A DNA stretch of 64,000 nt, taken from Ruegeria arenilitoris. GTDB lineage: Bacteria > Pseudomonadota > Alphaproteobacteria > Rhodobacterales > Rhodobacteraceae. The position numbers and the translations under genes were made by a program. The notes beneath the pieces are model-generated. The model was not told the DNA's origin. It searched no databases and worked only from the letters and a program-made list of their open reading frames with translations. The DNA is taken from contig NZ_WPZQ01000002.1 of NCBI RefSeq assembly GCF_013030265.1, positions 310,001 to 374,000 on the forward strand. The letters are read 5' to 3'. Positions 44,939-54,094 of the stretch are shown piece after piece; position 1 is the stretch's first letter, and each line of letters opens with the position of its first letter.

Positions 44939-46443
44939 CAAAACCCAACATTCTGATCCTGATGGTGGATCAGCTTAACGGAACCCTCTTTCCCGATGGT
45001 CCCGTAGACTGGCTTCATGCTCCGAACCTGAAGAAACTGGCCAGCAAATCGACCCGGTTTGCCAATGCCTACACGGCCTCGCCACTGTGCGCGCCGGGGC
45101 GGGCCAGCTTTATGTCCGGTCAGCTTCCGTCCCGCACAGGCGTTTATGACAACGCCGCCGAGTTTCGTAGTGACATCCCGACCTATGCACACCATTTGCG
45201 CCGCGCAGGATACTACACCTGCCTGTCTGGCAAGATGCACTTCGTGGGTCCCGATCAGTTGCACGGGTTCGAGGATCGCCTGACGACCGACATCTATCCA
45301 GCAGATTTCGGCTGGACCCCGGATTATCGCAAACCCGGCGAACGGATCGACTGGTGGTATCACAATATGGGTTCGGTGACAGGCGCAGGTGTGGCTGAAA
45401 TCTCGAACCAGATGGAGTACGACGACGAGGTCGCATACAACGCCAAGGCCAAGCTATATGATCTGGCCCGTGGCAAAGATGACCGCCCATGGTGCGTCAC
45501 CGTGAGCTTTACACACCCGCATGATCCATATGTAGCGCGCCGCAAATACTGGGATCTCTACGAAGATTGCGAGCATTTGCAGCCTGAGGTCGCTGATCTC
45601 GGCTATGACAATCAGGATCCGCATTCCAAGCGCATCTTTGACGCAAATGACTGGCGTAGCTTCGACATCACCGAAGAAGATATCCGTAAGTCGCGACAAG
45701 CCTATTTTGCCAACATCTCATATCTGGATGACAAGATCGGCGAGATCCTCGAGGTGCTGGAAACCACCCGTCAGGAAGCCATCATCATGTTTGTCTCGGA
45801 TCACGGCGATATGCTGGGCGAGCGGGGATTGTGGTTCAAAATGAACTTCTATGAGGGTTCGGCCCGTGTGCCACTGATGATCTCTGCACCAGATATGCCT
45901 GCAGGTCGTATCGATACGCCGGTCTCGACAATCGACGTCACGCCGACTCTCGGGGCGCTGGCCGGCGTTGACATGGCAGAGATTGCGCCGTGGACAGATG
46001 GTGAAGACCTCGTGCCGCTTGCCAATGGCACCGAACGCACGGCGCCGGTGAAGATGGAATATGCGGCCGAGGCGTCGTATGCACCTCTGGTTTCGCTGCG
46101 TTATGGCAAATGGAAATACAACCGGTGCGCGCTGGACCCGGACCAGTTGTATGATCTTGAGGCTGACCCTCACGAATTGAACAATCTTGCGGACTCCCCT
46201 GAACATGCAGGCACGCTGGAAACGCTGAAGGCAAAGTCCGAAGCGCGCTGGGATCTGGACCAGTTCGACGCCGATGTGCGCGCCAGTCAGGCCCGCCGCT
46301 GGGTCGTGTACGAGGCGCTGCGTCAGGGCGGATACTACCCGTGGGATTATCAGCCGCTGCAGAAGGCGTCCGAACGCTACATGCGCAACCACATGGATCT
46401 GAATGTCGTAGAGGAAAACGCGCGCTTCCCGCGCGGGGAATGA
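44935..46443 (+). CDS. betC: Choline-sulfatase
   Basis: 502 residues. Hydrolyses choline-O-sulfate to choline and sulfate. The sulfatase signature CAPGR at residues 52-56 supplies Cys52 for conversion to formylglycine; metal ligands are expected at the N-terminal VDQ and in the VSDHGDMLGERG block. Translationally coupled to betI. No signal peptide, so it works in the cytosol after uptake. Confidence 0.96.
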   Translation: MTKPNILILMVDQLNGTLFPDGPVDWLHAPNLKKLASKSTRFANAYTASPLCAPGRASFMSGQLPSRTGVYDNAAEFRSDIPTYAHHLRRAGYYTCLSGKMHFVGPDQLHGFEDRLTTDIYPADFGWTPDYRKPGERIDWWYHNMGSVTGAGVAEISNQMEYDDEVAYNAKAKLYDLARGKDDRPWCVTVSFTHPHDPYVARRKYWDLYEDCEHLQPEVADLGYDNQDPHSKRIFDANDWRSFDITEEDIRKSRQAYFANISYLDDKIGEILEVLETTRQEAIIMFVSDHGDMLGERGLWFKMNFYEGSARVPLMISAPDMPAGRIDTPVSTIDVTPTLGALAGVDMAEIAPWTDGEDLVPLANGTERTAPVKMEYAAEASYAPLVSLRYGKWKYNRCALDPDQLYDLEADPHELNNLADSPEHAGTLETLKAKSEARWDLDQFDADVRASQARRWVVYEALRQGGYYPWDYQPLQKASERYMRNHMDLNVVEENARFPRGE

Positions 46444-46466
46444 CCTCTTCACCGTTTTGAAAATAC

Positions 46467-46501
46467 TCCCGCCGAACACCTGATGATCAGGGCCGGCGGG
46501 A
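46467..46501. repeat. Long hairpin between betC and betA
   Basis: Outer arms TCCCGCCG (46467-46474) and CGGCGGGA (46494-46501); inner CCTGAT-G-ATCAGG (46479-46491). It ends at the betA ribosome binding site AAGGAG. It could attenuate or process the transcript, or be a dispersed palindromic repeat of the kind common near genes in this family. Confidence 0.6.
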
Positions 46502-46516
46502 CAAGGAGTCGTGAAT

Positions 46517-48175
46517 ATGGAAGCAGATTTCGTCATCGTTGGCGCAGGATCCGCGGGTTGTGCGATGGCTTATCGCCTGAGTGAGGCAGGGGCCTCGGTT
46601 CTGGTGATCGAGCATGGCGGCACAGATGCCGGTCCGTTCATCCAGATGCCGGCGGCGCTAAGCTACCCGATGAACATGTCGCGCTATGACTGGGGTTATC
46701 AGTCCGAGCCGGAACCGCATCTGAACAACCGCCGACTGGCCTGTCCGCGTGGCAAGGTGATCGGTGGGTCATCTTCGATCAACGGCATGGTCTATGTGCG
46801 TGGCCATGCGCGCGATTTCGATACTTGGGCCGAGATGGGGGCAGATGGATGGTCCTATGCTGATGTGCTTCCGTATTATAAACGCATGGAGACATGGCAT
46901 GACGGTGGCCATGGCGGAGATCCGACCTGGCGTGGAACCAATGGCCCGTTGCATGTCTCGCGCGGGCCGCGCGCAAATCCGCTGTTCCAGGCCTTCGTCG
47001 ATGCGGGTCAACAGGCGGGTTACGAAGTCACCGGTGACTATAACGGGGAAAAGCAGGAAGGCTTTGGCCCGATGGAGCAGACCGTCTGGAAAGGACGGCG
47101 TTGGTCCGCGGCAAATGCCTATCTGAAACCTGCCCTCAAACGAGAAAACTGTGATGTCGTGCGTGGTCTGGCTTCGCGCGTTGTTATGGAAAACGGTCGC
47201 GCAACCGGGGTTGAACTTGTCCGGGGCGGTAAGAAAGAAATCATCCGCGCACGGCGCGAGGTGGTACTGGCCGCGTCCTCCATCAACTCTCCCAAGTTGC
47301 TGATGTTATCGGGCATTGGTCCCGCAGCGCATTTGGCTGAGCACGGGATCGAGGTTGTTGCGGACCGTCCGGGTGTTGGTGCGAACCTTCAGGACCACTT
47401 GGAGCTGTATATTCAACAAGCATCACTGCAGCCCATCACGCTCTACAAGCACTGGAATCTGATCAGCAAAGGTCTGATCGGGGCGCAGTGGCTGTTTACC
47501 AAAACCGGTCTGGGTGCATCGAACCAATTCGAAAGCGCCGCGTTCATTCGCTCGAAGCCCGGCGTGGAATATCCTGATATTCAGTACCATTTCCTGCCAA
47601 TCGCTGTGCGGTACGATGGTCAGGCAGCAGCTGAAGGGCATGGTTTCCAGGCGCATGTGGGGCCGATGCGGTCGCCGTCGCGTGGCGCGGTCACATTGCG
47701 TTCGGCCAAGGCCGAAGACGCGCCGGTCATCCGGTTCAATTACATGAGCCATGAAGAGGACTGGGAAGATTTCCGCACCTGCATTCGTCTGACCCGTGAG
47801 ATCTTTGGGCAGGACGCGTTCAAACCTTATGCCGGAAAGGAAATCCAGCCAGGAGCGGGCGTACAGACGGATGAAGAGTTGAACGGCTTTATCGCGGAAC
47901 ATGCCGAAAGCGCCTATCACCCTTGTGGGACCTGCCGGATGGGGCGTGCCGATGATAAGAACGCGGTTGTGGATCCCGAAGGTCGTGTGATCGGCGTAGA
48001 TGGGCTGCGCGTTGCCGACAGCTCGGTCTTCCCGCAGATCACCAACGGAAACCTCAATGCGCCATCTATCATGGTGGGTGAGAAGGTCTCGGATCATTTG
48101 CTGGGCAAGGATCCATTGCCCAAGGCAAATGACCGGCCTTGGATCAATCCTAATTGGGCAGTGGCACAGCGTTAA
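46517..48175 (+). CDS. betA: Choline dehydrogenase
   Basis: 552 residues from the ATG at 46517, which is 8 bp after AAGGAG; a GTG two codons earlier is too close. GMC oxidoreductase: FAD motif [16 protein letters not shown] near residues 7-22, [26 protein letters not shown], and the C-terminal [13 protein letters not shown]; the catalytic His is expected in [10 protein letters not shown]. Oxidises choline to betaine aldehyde (and can act on the aldehyde). No betB follows it, which is unusual for the bet locus. Confidence 0.95.
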   Translation: MEADFVIVGAGSAGCAMAYRLSEAGASVLVIEHGGTDAGPFIQMPAALSYPMNMSRYDWGYQSEPEPHLNNRRLACPRGKVIGGSSSINGMVYVRGHARDFDTWAEMGADGWSYADVLPYYKRMETWHDGGHGGDPTWRGTNGPLHVSRGPRANPLFQAFVDAGQQAGYEVTGDYNGEKQEGFGPMEQTVWKGRRWSAANAYLKPALKRENCDVVRGLASRVVMENGRATGVELVRGGKKEIIRARREVVLAASSINSPKLLMLSGIGPAAHLAEHGIEVVADRPGVGANLQDHLELYIQQASLQPITLYKHWNLISKGLIGAQWLFTKTGLGASNQFESAAFIRSKPGVEYPDIQYHFLPIAVRYDGQAAAEGHGFQAHVGPMRSPSRGAVTLRSAKAEDAPVIRFNYMSHEEDWEDFRTCIRLTREIFGQDAFKPYAGKEIQPGAGVQTDEELNGFIAEHAESAYHPCGTCRMGRADDKNAVVDPEGRVIGVDGLRVADSSVFPQITNGNLNAPSIMVGEKVSDHLLGKDPLPKANDRPWINPNWAVAQR

Positions 48176-48188
48176 CCTTTCTTAACAG

Positions 48189-48228
48189 CCCCCGTTGAAA
48201 GCACCCATGGTCGGGTGCATATCGGGGG
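48189..48228 (+). repeat. Nested hairpin between betA and the thermonuclease gene
   Basis: CCCCCG (48189-48194) with CGGGGG (48223-48228) outside, GCACCC (48201-48206) with GGGTGC (48213-48218) inside. The right outer arm is the only ribosome-binding-like sequence before the ATG at 48230, so it may hide that site, or end betA transcription; it lacks a T run. Confidence 0.55.
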
Positions 48229-48229
48229 T

Positions 48230-48877
48230 ATGTTAAGGATTTGTTTAGCATTTGTTCTGGCTTTCCCGGTCGCTGCCTATTCAGCGGATCGGATCGAAGG
48301 GCGTGTTCACGTCGTGGATGCCGACACATGGGATGTGGGTGGCGTCCGCGTTCGTCTGCATGGGATCGACGCTCCGGAACTGGATCAGTCCTGCAAGGAT
48401 GCGAAGGGCCAAAACTGGTCTTGCGGGGCTTGGGCTACCCAACAGGTCAAAATGCGTTTTGAGGGAAAGACCGCGGCTTGCGTACCACGTGACCGTGATC
48501 GATACGATCGGGTCGTCGCGCGTTGCAACGTGCGCGGTACAGATGTCGCGCAGATAATGGTTCTTGAGGGCCTCGCGTTTGCCTATCGCAAGTACTCCAA
48601 CGATTATGTTGCCGACGAAACCAAAGCGGTCGCCTCAAATCAGGGGTTGCATGCGGGGCAGGTGCAGGTGCCTTGGGTCCACCGGGCATCAGGGCGAAAC
48701 CAGAACTCACAGTCCTGTCAGATCAAAGGAAACATCTCGTCCAGCGGCGAACGCATCTACCATGTCCCCGGACAGAAATACTATGCGAAGACAAAAATCA
48801 GCCAACGCAAGGGTGAGCGATGGTTTTGCTCGGCATCAGAAGCCCGATCTGCTGGATGGCGTCCGGCAAAGCGTTGA
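48230..48877 (+). CDS. Thermonuclease-like (SNase) protein with C-terminal sunset-like domain, exported
   Basis: 215 residues from the ATG at 48230; a GTG at 48215 lies inside a hairpin and is less likely. Signal peptide to about residue 19 (MLRICLAFVLAFPVAAYSA). The SNase core (about 20-130) has VDADTWDVGGVRVRLHGIDAPE with the Ca-site Asp and Arg, and DRYDRVVARC with the second catalytic Arg. A C-terminal module GNISSSGERIYHVPGQKYY then GERWFC matches the sunset-type domain. Predicted periplasmic/secreted nuclease. Confidence 0.88.
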   Translation: MLRICLAFVLAFPVAAYSADRIEGRVHVVDADTWDVGGVRVRLHGIDAPELDQSCKDAKGQNWSCGAWATQQVKMRFEGKTAACVPRDRDRYDRVVARCNVRGTDVAQIMVLEGLAFAYRKYSNDYVADETKAVASNQGLHAGQVQVPWVHRASGRNQNSQSCQIKGNISSSGERIYHVPGQKYYAKTKISQRKGERWFCSASEARSAGWRPAKR

Positions 48878-48901
48878 ATATTGAATGAAATCCGGCAAAA
48901 T

Positions 48902-48915
48902 TTGATCCGGGTCAA
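48902..48915. promoter_or_regulatory. Fnr/FnrL-like box
   Basis: TTGA-N6-TCAA (TTGATCCGGGTCAA) 62 bp before the DUF465 start, with a plausible -10 (TAACGAT-like) downstream. One base off the full TTGATNNNNATCAA consensus. Confidence 0.55.
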
Positions 48916-48977
48916 AGAGGTATGGAACGATCACCTTTACCAATAGTTTGTAACGATAGATCAAGGAGCGAACAGCA

Positions 48978-49217
48978 ATGTCTCACACCCCGCATGAACT
49001 GGCCGAAGAGTTTCCCGCCAAGGTCGAGTTGATGAGCCAGCTCAAGCAATCGGATGCCCATTTCGCCCGACTGTCTGACGAATATCACGAGATCAATCGA
49101 ACCGTACATCGGGCTGAAACCAATATCGAACCGATGGAGGAGTTGGCTGAGGTGGAGCTGCGCAAAAAACGGGCAGCACTCAAGGATGAGATTTGGGCGA
49201 TCCTGTCCAAATCCTGA
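48978..49217 (+). CDS. DUF465 (YdcH) family protein
   Basis: 79 residues, coiled-coil and highly charged (LSDEYHEINRTVHRAETNIEPM). Small conserved cytosolic protein of unknown function; length and core match YdcH. Preceded by an Fnr-like box that suggests oxygen-dependent expression. Confidence 0.88.
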   Translation: MSHTPHELAEEFPAKVELMSQLKQSDAHFARLSDEYHEINRTVHRAETNIEPMEELAEVELRKKRAALKDEIWAILSKS

Positions 49218-49229
49218 TCGACAAACACG

Positions 49230-49250
49230 GGCGGGGGCAGCGCTCCCGCC
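49230..49250. terminator. Hairpin between convergent DUF465 and pccR genes
   Basis: GGCGGGGGC-AGC-GCTCCCGCC, nine paired positions with one G-U. Lacks a good T run but lies exactly between the two stops. Confidence 0.5.
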
Positions 49251-49264
49251 ACGTATTGTAGCGC

Positions 49265-50665
49265 CTAGGTCACCTCATAGGGCAGCGTGCCGCGGGTATG
49301 GGCATCGATTGTCAGGCGACGCTCCAGCGGTGGAACAGACCTTTGATGGCAGGTCTGGCGCTCGCAAATTCTGCAGGAAATCCCAATAGGCTCGTATGCG
49401 CTTGCGTTATTGATGTCGAGGTTGTCGGCATAGACCAAAGCCTCGGCATGGCGGACTTCACACCCCAATGCGATGGCGTATCTGCGTACAGGTGCGCCGA
49501 AAGACCCCCCCGATTTGGAAACATCCCGCGCCAGCGAAATGTATCTGACTCCATCCGGGGTTTCCGCCAGTTGCAGCAGAAAATGGCCGGGCGTTTCAAA
49601 GGCGCGGTGAACGTTCCACAAAGGACACGCCCCGCCAAAGCGCGCAAATTGCAGGCGTGTGGCAGAATGGCGTTTGGTGATGGTTCCGGCCTGATCCACC
49701 CTGACAAAGAAGAACGGAATTCCCTTGGCGCCGGGCCGTTGCAGTGTCGACAGGCGGTGGGCGACCTGTTCAATTGATGCGCCGAACCGGTTGCTGAGCA
49801 ATTCCAGATCGTGGCGATCTTCCTGCGCGGCAGCCAGAAATGCCCCGTAGGGCATCAGCGACGCGCCCGCGAAATAGTTCGCAAGGCCGATCTTGGCGAT
49901 TGAACGCGCCTCTTCACTTTGAAAGCGTGCGAAATCCAGCGTTGCTTCCAGTAGCTTGTCCTGACTGATCAGCGCCACTTGCAGAAGCAGCTGAAACACC
50001 TGAGTCTGTGGCGCGGCACGTGAGGACAGGCGCAACGTTCTGGTGTCGGAATCATAGTTGCGCATGTCCTCGATGTCAGCAAAGCGGACCTGAATGCCCC
50101 TTTCAGAAAGGCTGTTGATAGCCGCCTGACGAATGCCGCCAGGATCTTCGGCACGTTCGGCAAACCTTTCAGCAGCGCGGTCGACCGCGTCGATGTAGTT
50201 ATCGCAATAGTGGAAGAAGTCGCGCACTTCTTCCCAGGGGCTTGCCTGTGTGCGTGCGTCTTCGCGTCCGAGTGCTTCATCCAGCGAAGCCAACCTCTCA
50301 TGAGTTTGGCGATAGGTTTTGTGCAGATCGATGAACGCTCTTGCCAAGGCGGGTGCGTTTGATGCGGTCAGTCGCAGATCAGCCAGAGGGGGCATCGAAT
50401 CTGCAAAGACCGGATCGGCCAATGCTTCGCGCATGTCCGAGACCAGCCTTTCGCTGTCCCCAGTACTCAGTTCGGTCACATCCATCCCGAATTCTTGCGC
50501 CAGAGCCAGAACAACCGTCGTCGAAATCGGACGATTATTGTTCTCCATCTGATTGAGATAAGGGAGCGAAACGCCAAGCTTGGCAGCGAATTCCTTTTGG
50601 GTCAGCGAAAGCCGTGTACGCATTTCGCGAAGCTTTGCACCGGCATAAAGTTTTTGGGTGGCCAT
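49265..50665 (-). CDS. pccR: PccR-like short-chain fatty acyl-CoA regulator (ScfR family)
   Basis: 466 residues. XRE helix-turn-helix at about 10-65 (LREMRTRLSLTQKEFAAKLGVSLPYLNQMENN), an IrrE-like middle domain, and the C-terminal ScfR domain with cysteines C431, C434 and C439 (SCRICERQTCHQRSVPPL). ScfR proteins sense short-chain acyl-CoAs; in R. sphaeroides PccR controls pccB for propionyl-CoA assimilation. TTTGCAAA elements lie both in its own upstream region and before pccB, and the cluster contains pccB, pccA and methylmalonyl-CoA mutase, so the assignment is strong. Confidence 0.9.
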   Translation of the reverse strand: MATQKLYAGAKLREMRTRLSLTQKEFAAKLGVSLPYLNQMENNNRPISTTVVLALAQEFGMDVTELSTGDSERLVSDMREALADPVFADSMPPLADLRLTASNAPALARAFIDLHKTYRQTHERLASLDEALGREDARTQASPWEEVRDFFHYCDNYIDAVDRAAERFAERAEDPGGIRQAAINSLSERGIQVRFADIEDMRNYDSDTRTLRLSSRAAPQTQVFQLLLQVALISQDKLLEATLDFARFQSEEARSIAKIGLANYFAGASLMPYGAFLAAAQEDRHDLELLSNRFGASIEQVAHRLSTLQRPGAKGIPFFFVRVDQAGTITKRHSATRLQFARFGGACPLWNVHRAFETPGHFLLQLAETPDGVRYISLARDVSKSGGSFGAPVRRYAIALGCEVRHAEALVYADNLDINNASAYEPIGISCRICERQTCHQRSVPPLERRLTIDAHTRGTLPYEVT

Positions 50666-50673
50666 GATGAATC

Positions 50674-50711
50674 TTTGCAGCTTTCCTGAAGCTGCAGGCT
50701 AACTTTGCAAA
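50674..50711. promoter_or_regulatory. TTTGCAAA-type elements upstream of pccR
   Basis: TTTGCAG (50674-50680) and TTTGCAAA (50704-50711) within 50 bp of the pccR start. They resemble the TTTGCAAA repeats bound by PccR in R. sphaeroides; autoregulation is inferred. Confidence 0.5.
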
Positions 50712-50729
50712 CCTTTCAGTGCAAGCGAC

Positions 50730-51935
50730 CTAAAGTCCCAGTTGCCGTTCGCGCCAAATGACACTGCTGATGGCGATAATGGCCAGGATCGAGGTCGCGA
50801 GCATCAGCCATAGCAGGGGCATTGCGCCGGTTTCACGGGTCAGTAACGCACCAGCAAGTGCGCTCAAAGCGGCGCCGCCACCCAGCATGATTGCACCGCT
50901 TAATCCTGACGCCGTGGCGGCAAGATGCGGGCGCACGGATAAGGAACCAGCAGTTGCGTTGGGGATGGACATACCGTTTCCGAGGCCGACAAAGGTCATG
51001 AAGCCAAAAAAGCTGAATGCAGTTCCCATTCCTAGCAGAAACAAAGCTGCGGATAGCGCGACGCCAATTGCATTCAACCAGCACCCCCACAGGACCATCC
51101 GATTGACGCCAAAGCGAACCGAATAACGCCCGCTTATGAAGTTGCCAAAGAAATACCCCACAGCGGGAGCACCAAAATAGATGCCCACTTCGGCGGCCGT
51201 CAGTCCGAACACTTCGGTTCCAATGAAGGGTGCGCCGCCCAGATAGGCGAAGAAAGCGCCCGAGGACAAAGCCGAGGACAGCGAATAGCCCCAGAACCGG
51301 GGTGAGGTCAGCAGTTCAGGATACTCCCGAAATTGCTGCATCAATGTCTTGCCGCTTTTGGCCGACGTCTCACCGAAATCCATATAGGTCAGCGCCAATG
51401 CCAAAACGGCCAATCCGAAGGGCAGCCAGAAATTAGCCTTCCATCCGAAGCTTTCTTCCAGCACCCCGCCTATGGCTGGCCCGATCATCGGAACAACAGC
51501 CATGCCCATTGTCACATAGCCGATCATCGATGCCGCCTGATCCTGTTCGAACATGTCGCGAACCGCGGCCCGGCTCAGGACAAGGCCAACAACGATGACA
51601 GCTTGGCTCATCCTGAAAAACAGAAAGAGTTCGACGTTCGGGGCATAGATACAGCCAAGCGTCGCCAGCAGAAAGAGCCCAAGGCCCCACAGTAGCACCG
51701 GTCGGCGACCGGCTTTGTCTGCGATTGGTCCGATCAGGATCTGCATAAGCGCATTTACAAGTAGATACAGTGCTATCGAAAGCTGCATCACCTTGTAGTC
51801 GGTGTCGAAATAGACAGCCATGAAGGGCAGGCTGGGCAGGTACAAATTCATGCTCAGCGCTGACAATCCTGACAACAGGACCAGCGTGGCAAGCGTTGGT
51901 GGAGTGTGCCCGATCGAGCGCGAACTGAACTGCAT
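50730..51935 (-). CDS. Bcr/CflA-type multidrug efflux MFS transporter
   Basis: 401 residues with twelve hydrophobic segments. Drug:H+ antiporter-1 features: MNLYLPSLPFMAVYFDTD near residue 29, LLVNALMQILIGPIADKAGRRPVLL (motif A), and VLSRAAVRDMF (Bcr family signature). Substrate not predictable. Sits between pccR and pccB, upstream of pccR on the same strand and divergent from pccB. Confidence 0.92.
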   Translation of the reverse strand: MQFSSRSIGHTPPTLATLVLLSGLSALSMNLYLPSLPFMAVYFDTDYKVMQLSIALYLLVNALMQILIGPIADKAGRRPVLLWGLGLFLLATLGCIYAPNVELFLFFRMSQAVIVVGLVLSRAAVRDMFEQDQAASMIGYVTMGMAVVPMIGPAIGGVLEESFGWKANFWLPFGLAVLALALTYMDFGETSAKSGKTLMQQFREYPELLTSPRFWGYSLSSALSSGAFFAYLGGAPFIGTEVFGLTAAEVGIYFGAPAVGYFFGNFISGRYSVRFGVNRMVLWGCWLNAIGVALSAALFLLGMGTAFSFFGFMTFVGLGNGMSIPNATAGSLSVRPHLAATASGLSGAIMLGGGAALSALAGALLTRETGAMPLLWLMLATSILAIIAISSVIWRERQLGL

Positions 51936-52000
51936 GGTTCACACTTAGAGCCTGCATTTCGGAATTACTATCAGATTGATGGCTTAATTCGTTAATTAAC

Positions 52001-52050
52001 AAATTTGCAGTTGCCATGTGGCTGGTTTCCAAAATTTTGCAAATTTGCGG
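52001..52050 (+). promoter_or_regulatory. PccR-like repeat elements upstream of pccB
   Basis: AAATTTGC occurs at 52001-52008 and again at 52041-52048, exactly 40 bp apart; the second is part of TTTGCAAATTTGC (52036-52048), containing the palindrome GCAAATTTGC. In R. sphaeroides two TTTGCAAA elements govern pccB. Positions 67-116 bp before the pccB start suit activator or repressor binding. Confidence 0.65.
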
Positions 52051-52116
52051 AAAAAGCCTTTGGGTCACCTTCAGCAACCTATATTGTCCCGGAAAATTTC
52101 ACAGGGGACTATCGTG

Positions 52117-53649
52117 ATGAAGGACATCCTTTCCGAGCTCGAAGATCGTCGCGAAGCCGCGCGACTGGGTGGTGGGCAAAAGCGTATCGATGCGCAGCAT
52201 GCCCGCGGGAAACTGACCGCGCGTGAGCGGATCGAGCTGCTGGTGGACGAAGGCAGTTTCGAAGAATTCGATATGTTCGTCAGCCACCGCTGTACCGATT
52301 TCGGAATGGAAAATCAAAAGCCTGCGGGTGATGGCGTTGTGACCGGCTGGGGCACGATCAACGGCCGCATGGTCTATGTCTTTTCGCAGGATTTCACCGT
52401 CTTCGGTGGGTCGCTGTCTGAAACGCACGCCCAGAAAATCTGCAAGATCATGGATATGGCGATGCAGAATGGCGCGCCGGTGATCGGCATCAACGACTCG
52501 GGTGGTGCGCGAATCCAGGAAGGCGTGGCCTCGCTTGCGGGCTATGCCGAGGTGTTCCAGCGCAACATCATGGCCTCGGGCGTTGTGCCGCAGATCAGCG
52601 TCATCATGGGTCCCTGTGCCGGTGGTGCGGTCTACAGCCCTGCGATGACCGACTTCATTTTCATGGTTAAAGACACCTCTTATATGTTCGTGACTGGCCC
52701 CGACGTTGTGAAAACCGTCACGAATGAGGTCGTAACTGCTGAGGAACTCGGCGGCGCATCGACCCACACCAAGAAATCGTCCGTCGCAGACGGCGCCTTT
52801 GAAAACGATGTCGAAGCATTGGCTGAGGTTCGTCGCCTCGTCGACTTCCTGCCGCTCAACAACCGCGAAAAACCACCCGTTCGCCCATTCTTTGATGAGC
52901 CCGACCGGATTGAAACTTCGCTGGATACGTTGATCCCGGAAAACCCGAACACGCCCTACGACATGAAAGAACTCATCACCAAAGTGGCGGATGAGGGCGA
53001 TTTCTATGAGATTCAGGAAGATTACGCCAAGAATATCATCACTGGTTTCATCCGGCTCGAGGGGCAGACCGTTGGTGTCGTAGCAAACCAGCCTATGGTT
53101 CTGGCGGGCTGTCTGGATATCGACAGCAGCCGCAAGGCGGCGCGGTTCGTACGCTTCTGTGATTGCTTTGAAATCCCGATCCTGACCTTTGTAGATGTGC
53201 CGGGCTTCCTGCCGGGAACCTCGCAGGAATATGGGGGTGTCATCAAACACGGCGCCAAGCTGCTGTTTGCCTATGGCGAAGCTACCGTTCCAAAAGTCAC
53301 CGTCATCACTCGTAAGGCTTATGGAGGTGCGTATGATGTTATGGCCTCTAAACACCTGCGCGGAGACTTCAACTATGCGTGGCCCACGGCCGAGATCGCG
53401 GTGATGGGCGCAAAAGGCGCGACCGAGATTATCCACCGTGCCGATCTGGGAGATGCTGAGAAGATCGCGCAGCACACGCAGGACTACGAAGACCGGTTCG
53501 CCAATCCCTTCGTTGCGGCCGAGCGTGGCTTTATCGACGAGGTGATCATGCCGCAATCAACCCGCCGCCGTGTGTCCAAGGCTTTTGCCAGCCTGCGGAA
53601 CAAGCAGCTGAAGAACCCTTGGAAAAAACACGACAACATTCCGTTGTGA
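52117..53649 (+). CDS. pccB: Propionyl-CoA carboxylase beta subunit
   Basis: 510 residues from ATG at 52117 ([20 protein letters not shown]), the exact family length; the open frame upstream is leader. Carboxyltransferase subunit that moves CO2 from biotin to propionyl-CoA. N-lobe glycine motif [18 protein letters not shown] and C-lobe [13 protein letters not shown] with [12 protein letters not shown] form the two oxyanion sites. The upstream region carries TTTGCAAA/AAATTTGC elements expected for PccR control. Confidence 0.98.
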   Translation: MKDILSELEDRREAARLGGGQKRIDAQHARGKLTARERIELLVDEGSFEEFDMFVSHRCTDFGMENQKPAGDGVVTGWGTINGRMVYVFSQDFTVFGGSLSETHAQKICKIMDMAMQNGAPVIGINDSGGARIQEGVASLAGYAEVFQRNIMASGVVPQISVIMGPCAGGAVYSPAMTDFIFMVKDTSYMFVTGPDVVKTVTNEVVTAEELGGASTHTKKSSVADGAFENDVEALAEVRRLVDFLPLNNREKPPVRPFFDEPDRIETSLDTLIPENPNTPYDMKELITKVADEGDFYEIQEDYAKNIITGFIRLEGQTVGVVANQPMVLAGCLDIDSSRKAARFVRFCDCFEIPILTFVDVPGFLPGTSQEYGGVIKHGAKLLFAYGEATVPKVTVITRKAYGGAYDVMASKHLRGDFNYAWPTAEIAVMGAKGATEIIHRADLGDAEKIAQHTQDYEDRFANPFVAAERGFIDEVIMPQSTRRRVSKAFASLRNKQLKNPWKKHDNIPL

Positions 53650-53695
53650 AGCAAGCGGTCCAACTGAAAGCCTGATCAACAGCCATTGGTGACGG

Positions 53696-54094
53696 ATGTC
53701 TCAAATCTGGAAAAACCAAGCCTTTACCGTATCCCATGCCGACACGTCCCCGTTTGTCGGCGAGGGATTGCGCGCCTTTTTTGAATACCGGGACCTCGGG
53801 ATCAAAGACGCGACACAGGGTAAATTCGGGGCTCATGTGATCCGGGCCGTTCCCGGGATGGAAAGCCCGGGTGCTTGGCATTCGCATGAACTGGATTTTC
53901 AGATGGTCTATGTCACCAAGGGCTGGGTGGTCTTCGAATACAAAGGGCAGGGCGAGCATCTTTTGCGAGAAGGGTCCTGCATTCTGCAACCACCCGGGAT
54001 CGTGCATCGTGAAGTCCGACATTCGGACGATATGGAGCTGATCGAGATCACTTCGCCCTCGCAATTCGACACCAGCGACGAATCGGCGCCATGA
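53696..54094 (+). CDS. Cupin domain-containing protein
   Basis: 132 residues, single cupin: GAWHSHELDFQMVYVTKGWVVFEYKG (motif 1, with H-x-H and a later Glu replaced by Asp/Gln region) and PPGIVHREV (motif 2 His). May bind a metal and act as a small-molecule sensor or epimerase. Overlaps the next gene by 4 nt. It lies in the propionyl-CoA cluster but a role there is not evident. Confidence 0.85.
   Translation: MSQIWKNQAFTVSHADTSPFVGEGLRAFFEYRDLGIKDATQGKFGAHVIRAVPGMESPGAWHSHELDFQMVYVTKGWVVFEYKGQGEHLLREGSCILQPPGIVHREVRHSDDMELIEITSPSQFDTSDESAP

Noticed and set aside
51984-51999. CtrA-type TTAA-N7-TTAA site upstream of pccB
   Set aside because: TTAA copies are spaced by 4 or 8 bases, not 7, so the CtrA consensus is not met.
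52099-53556. 485-codon open frame on the minus strand opposite pccB
   Set aside because: Antisense shadow produced by strongly biased codons in pccB; composition unlike a protein.
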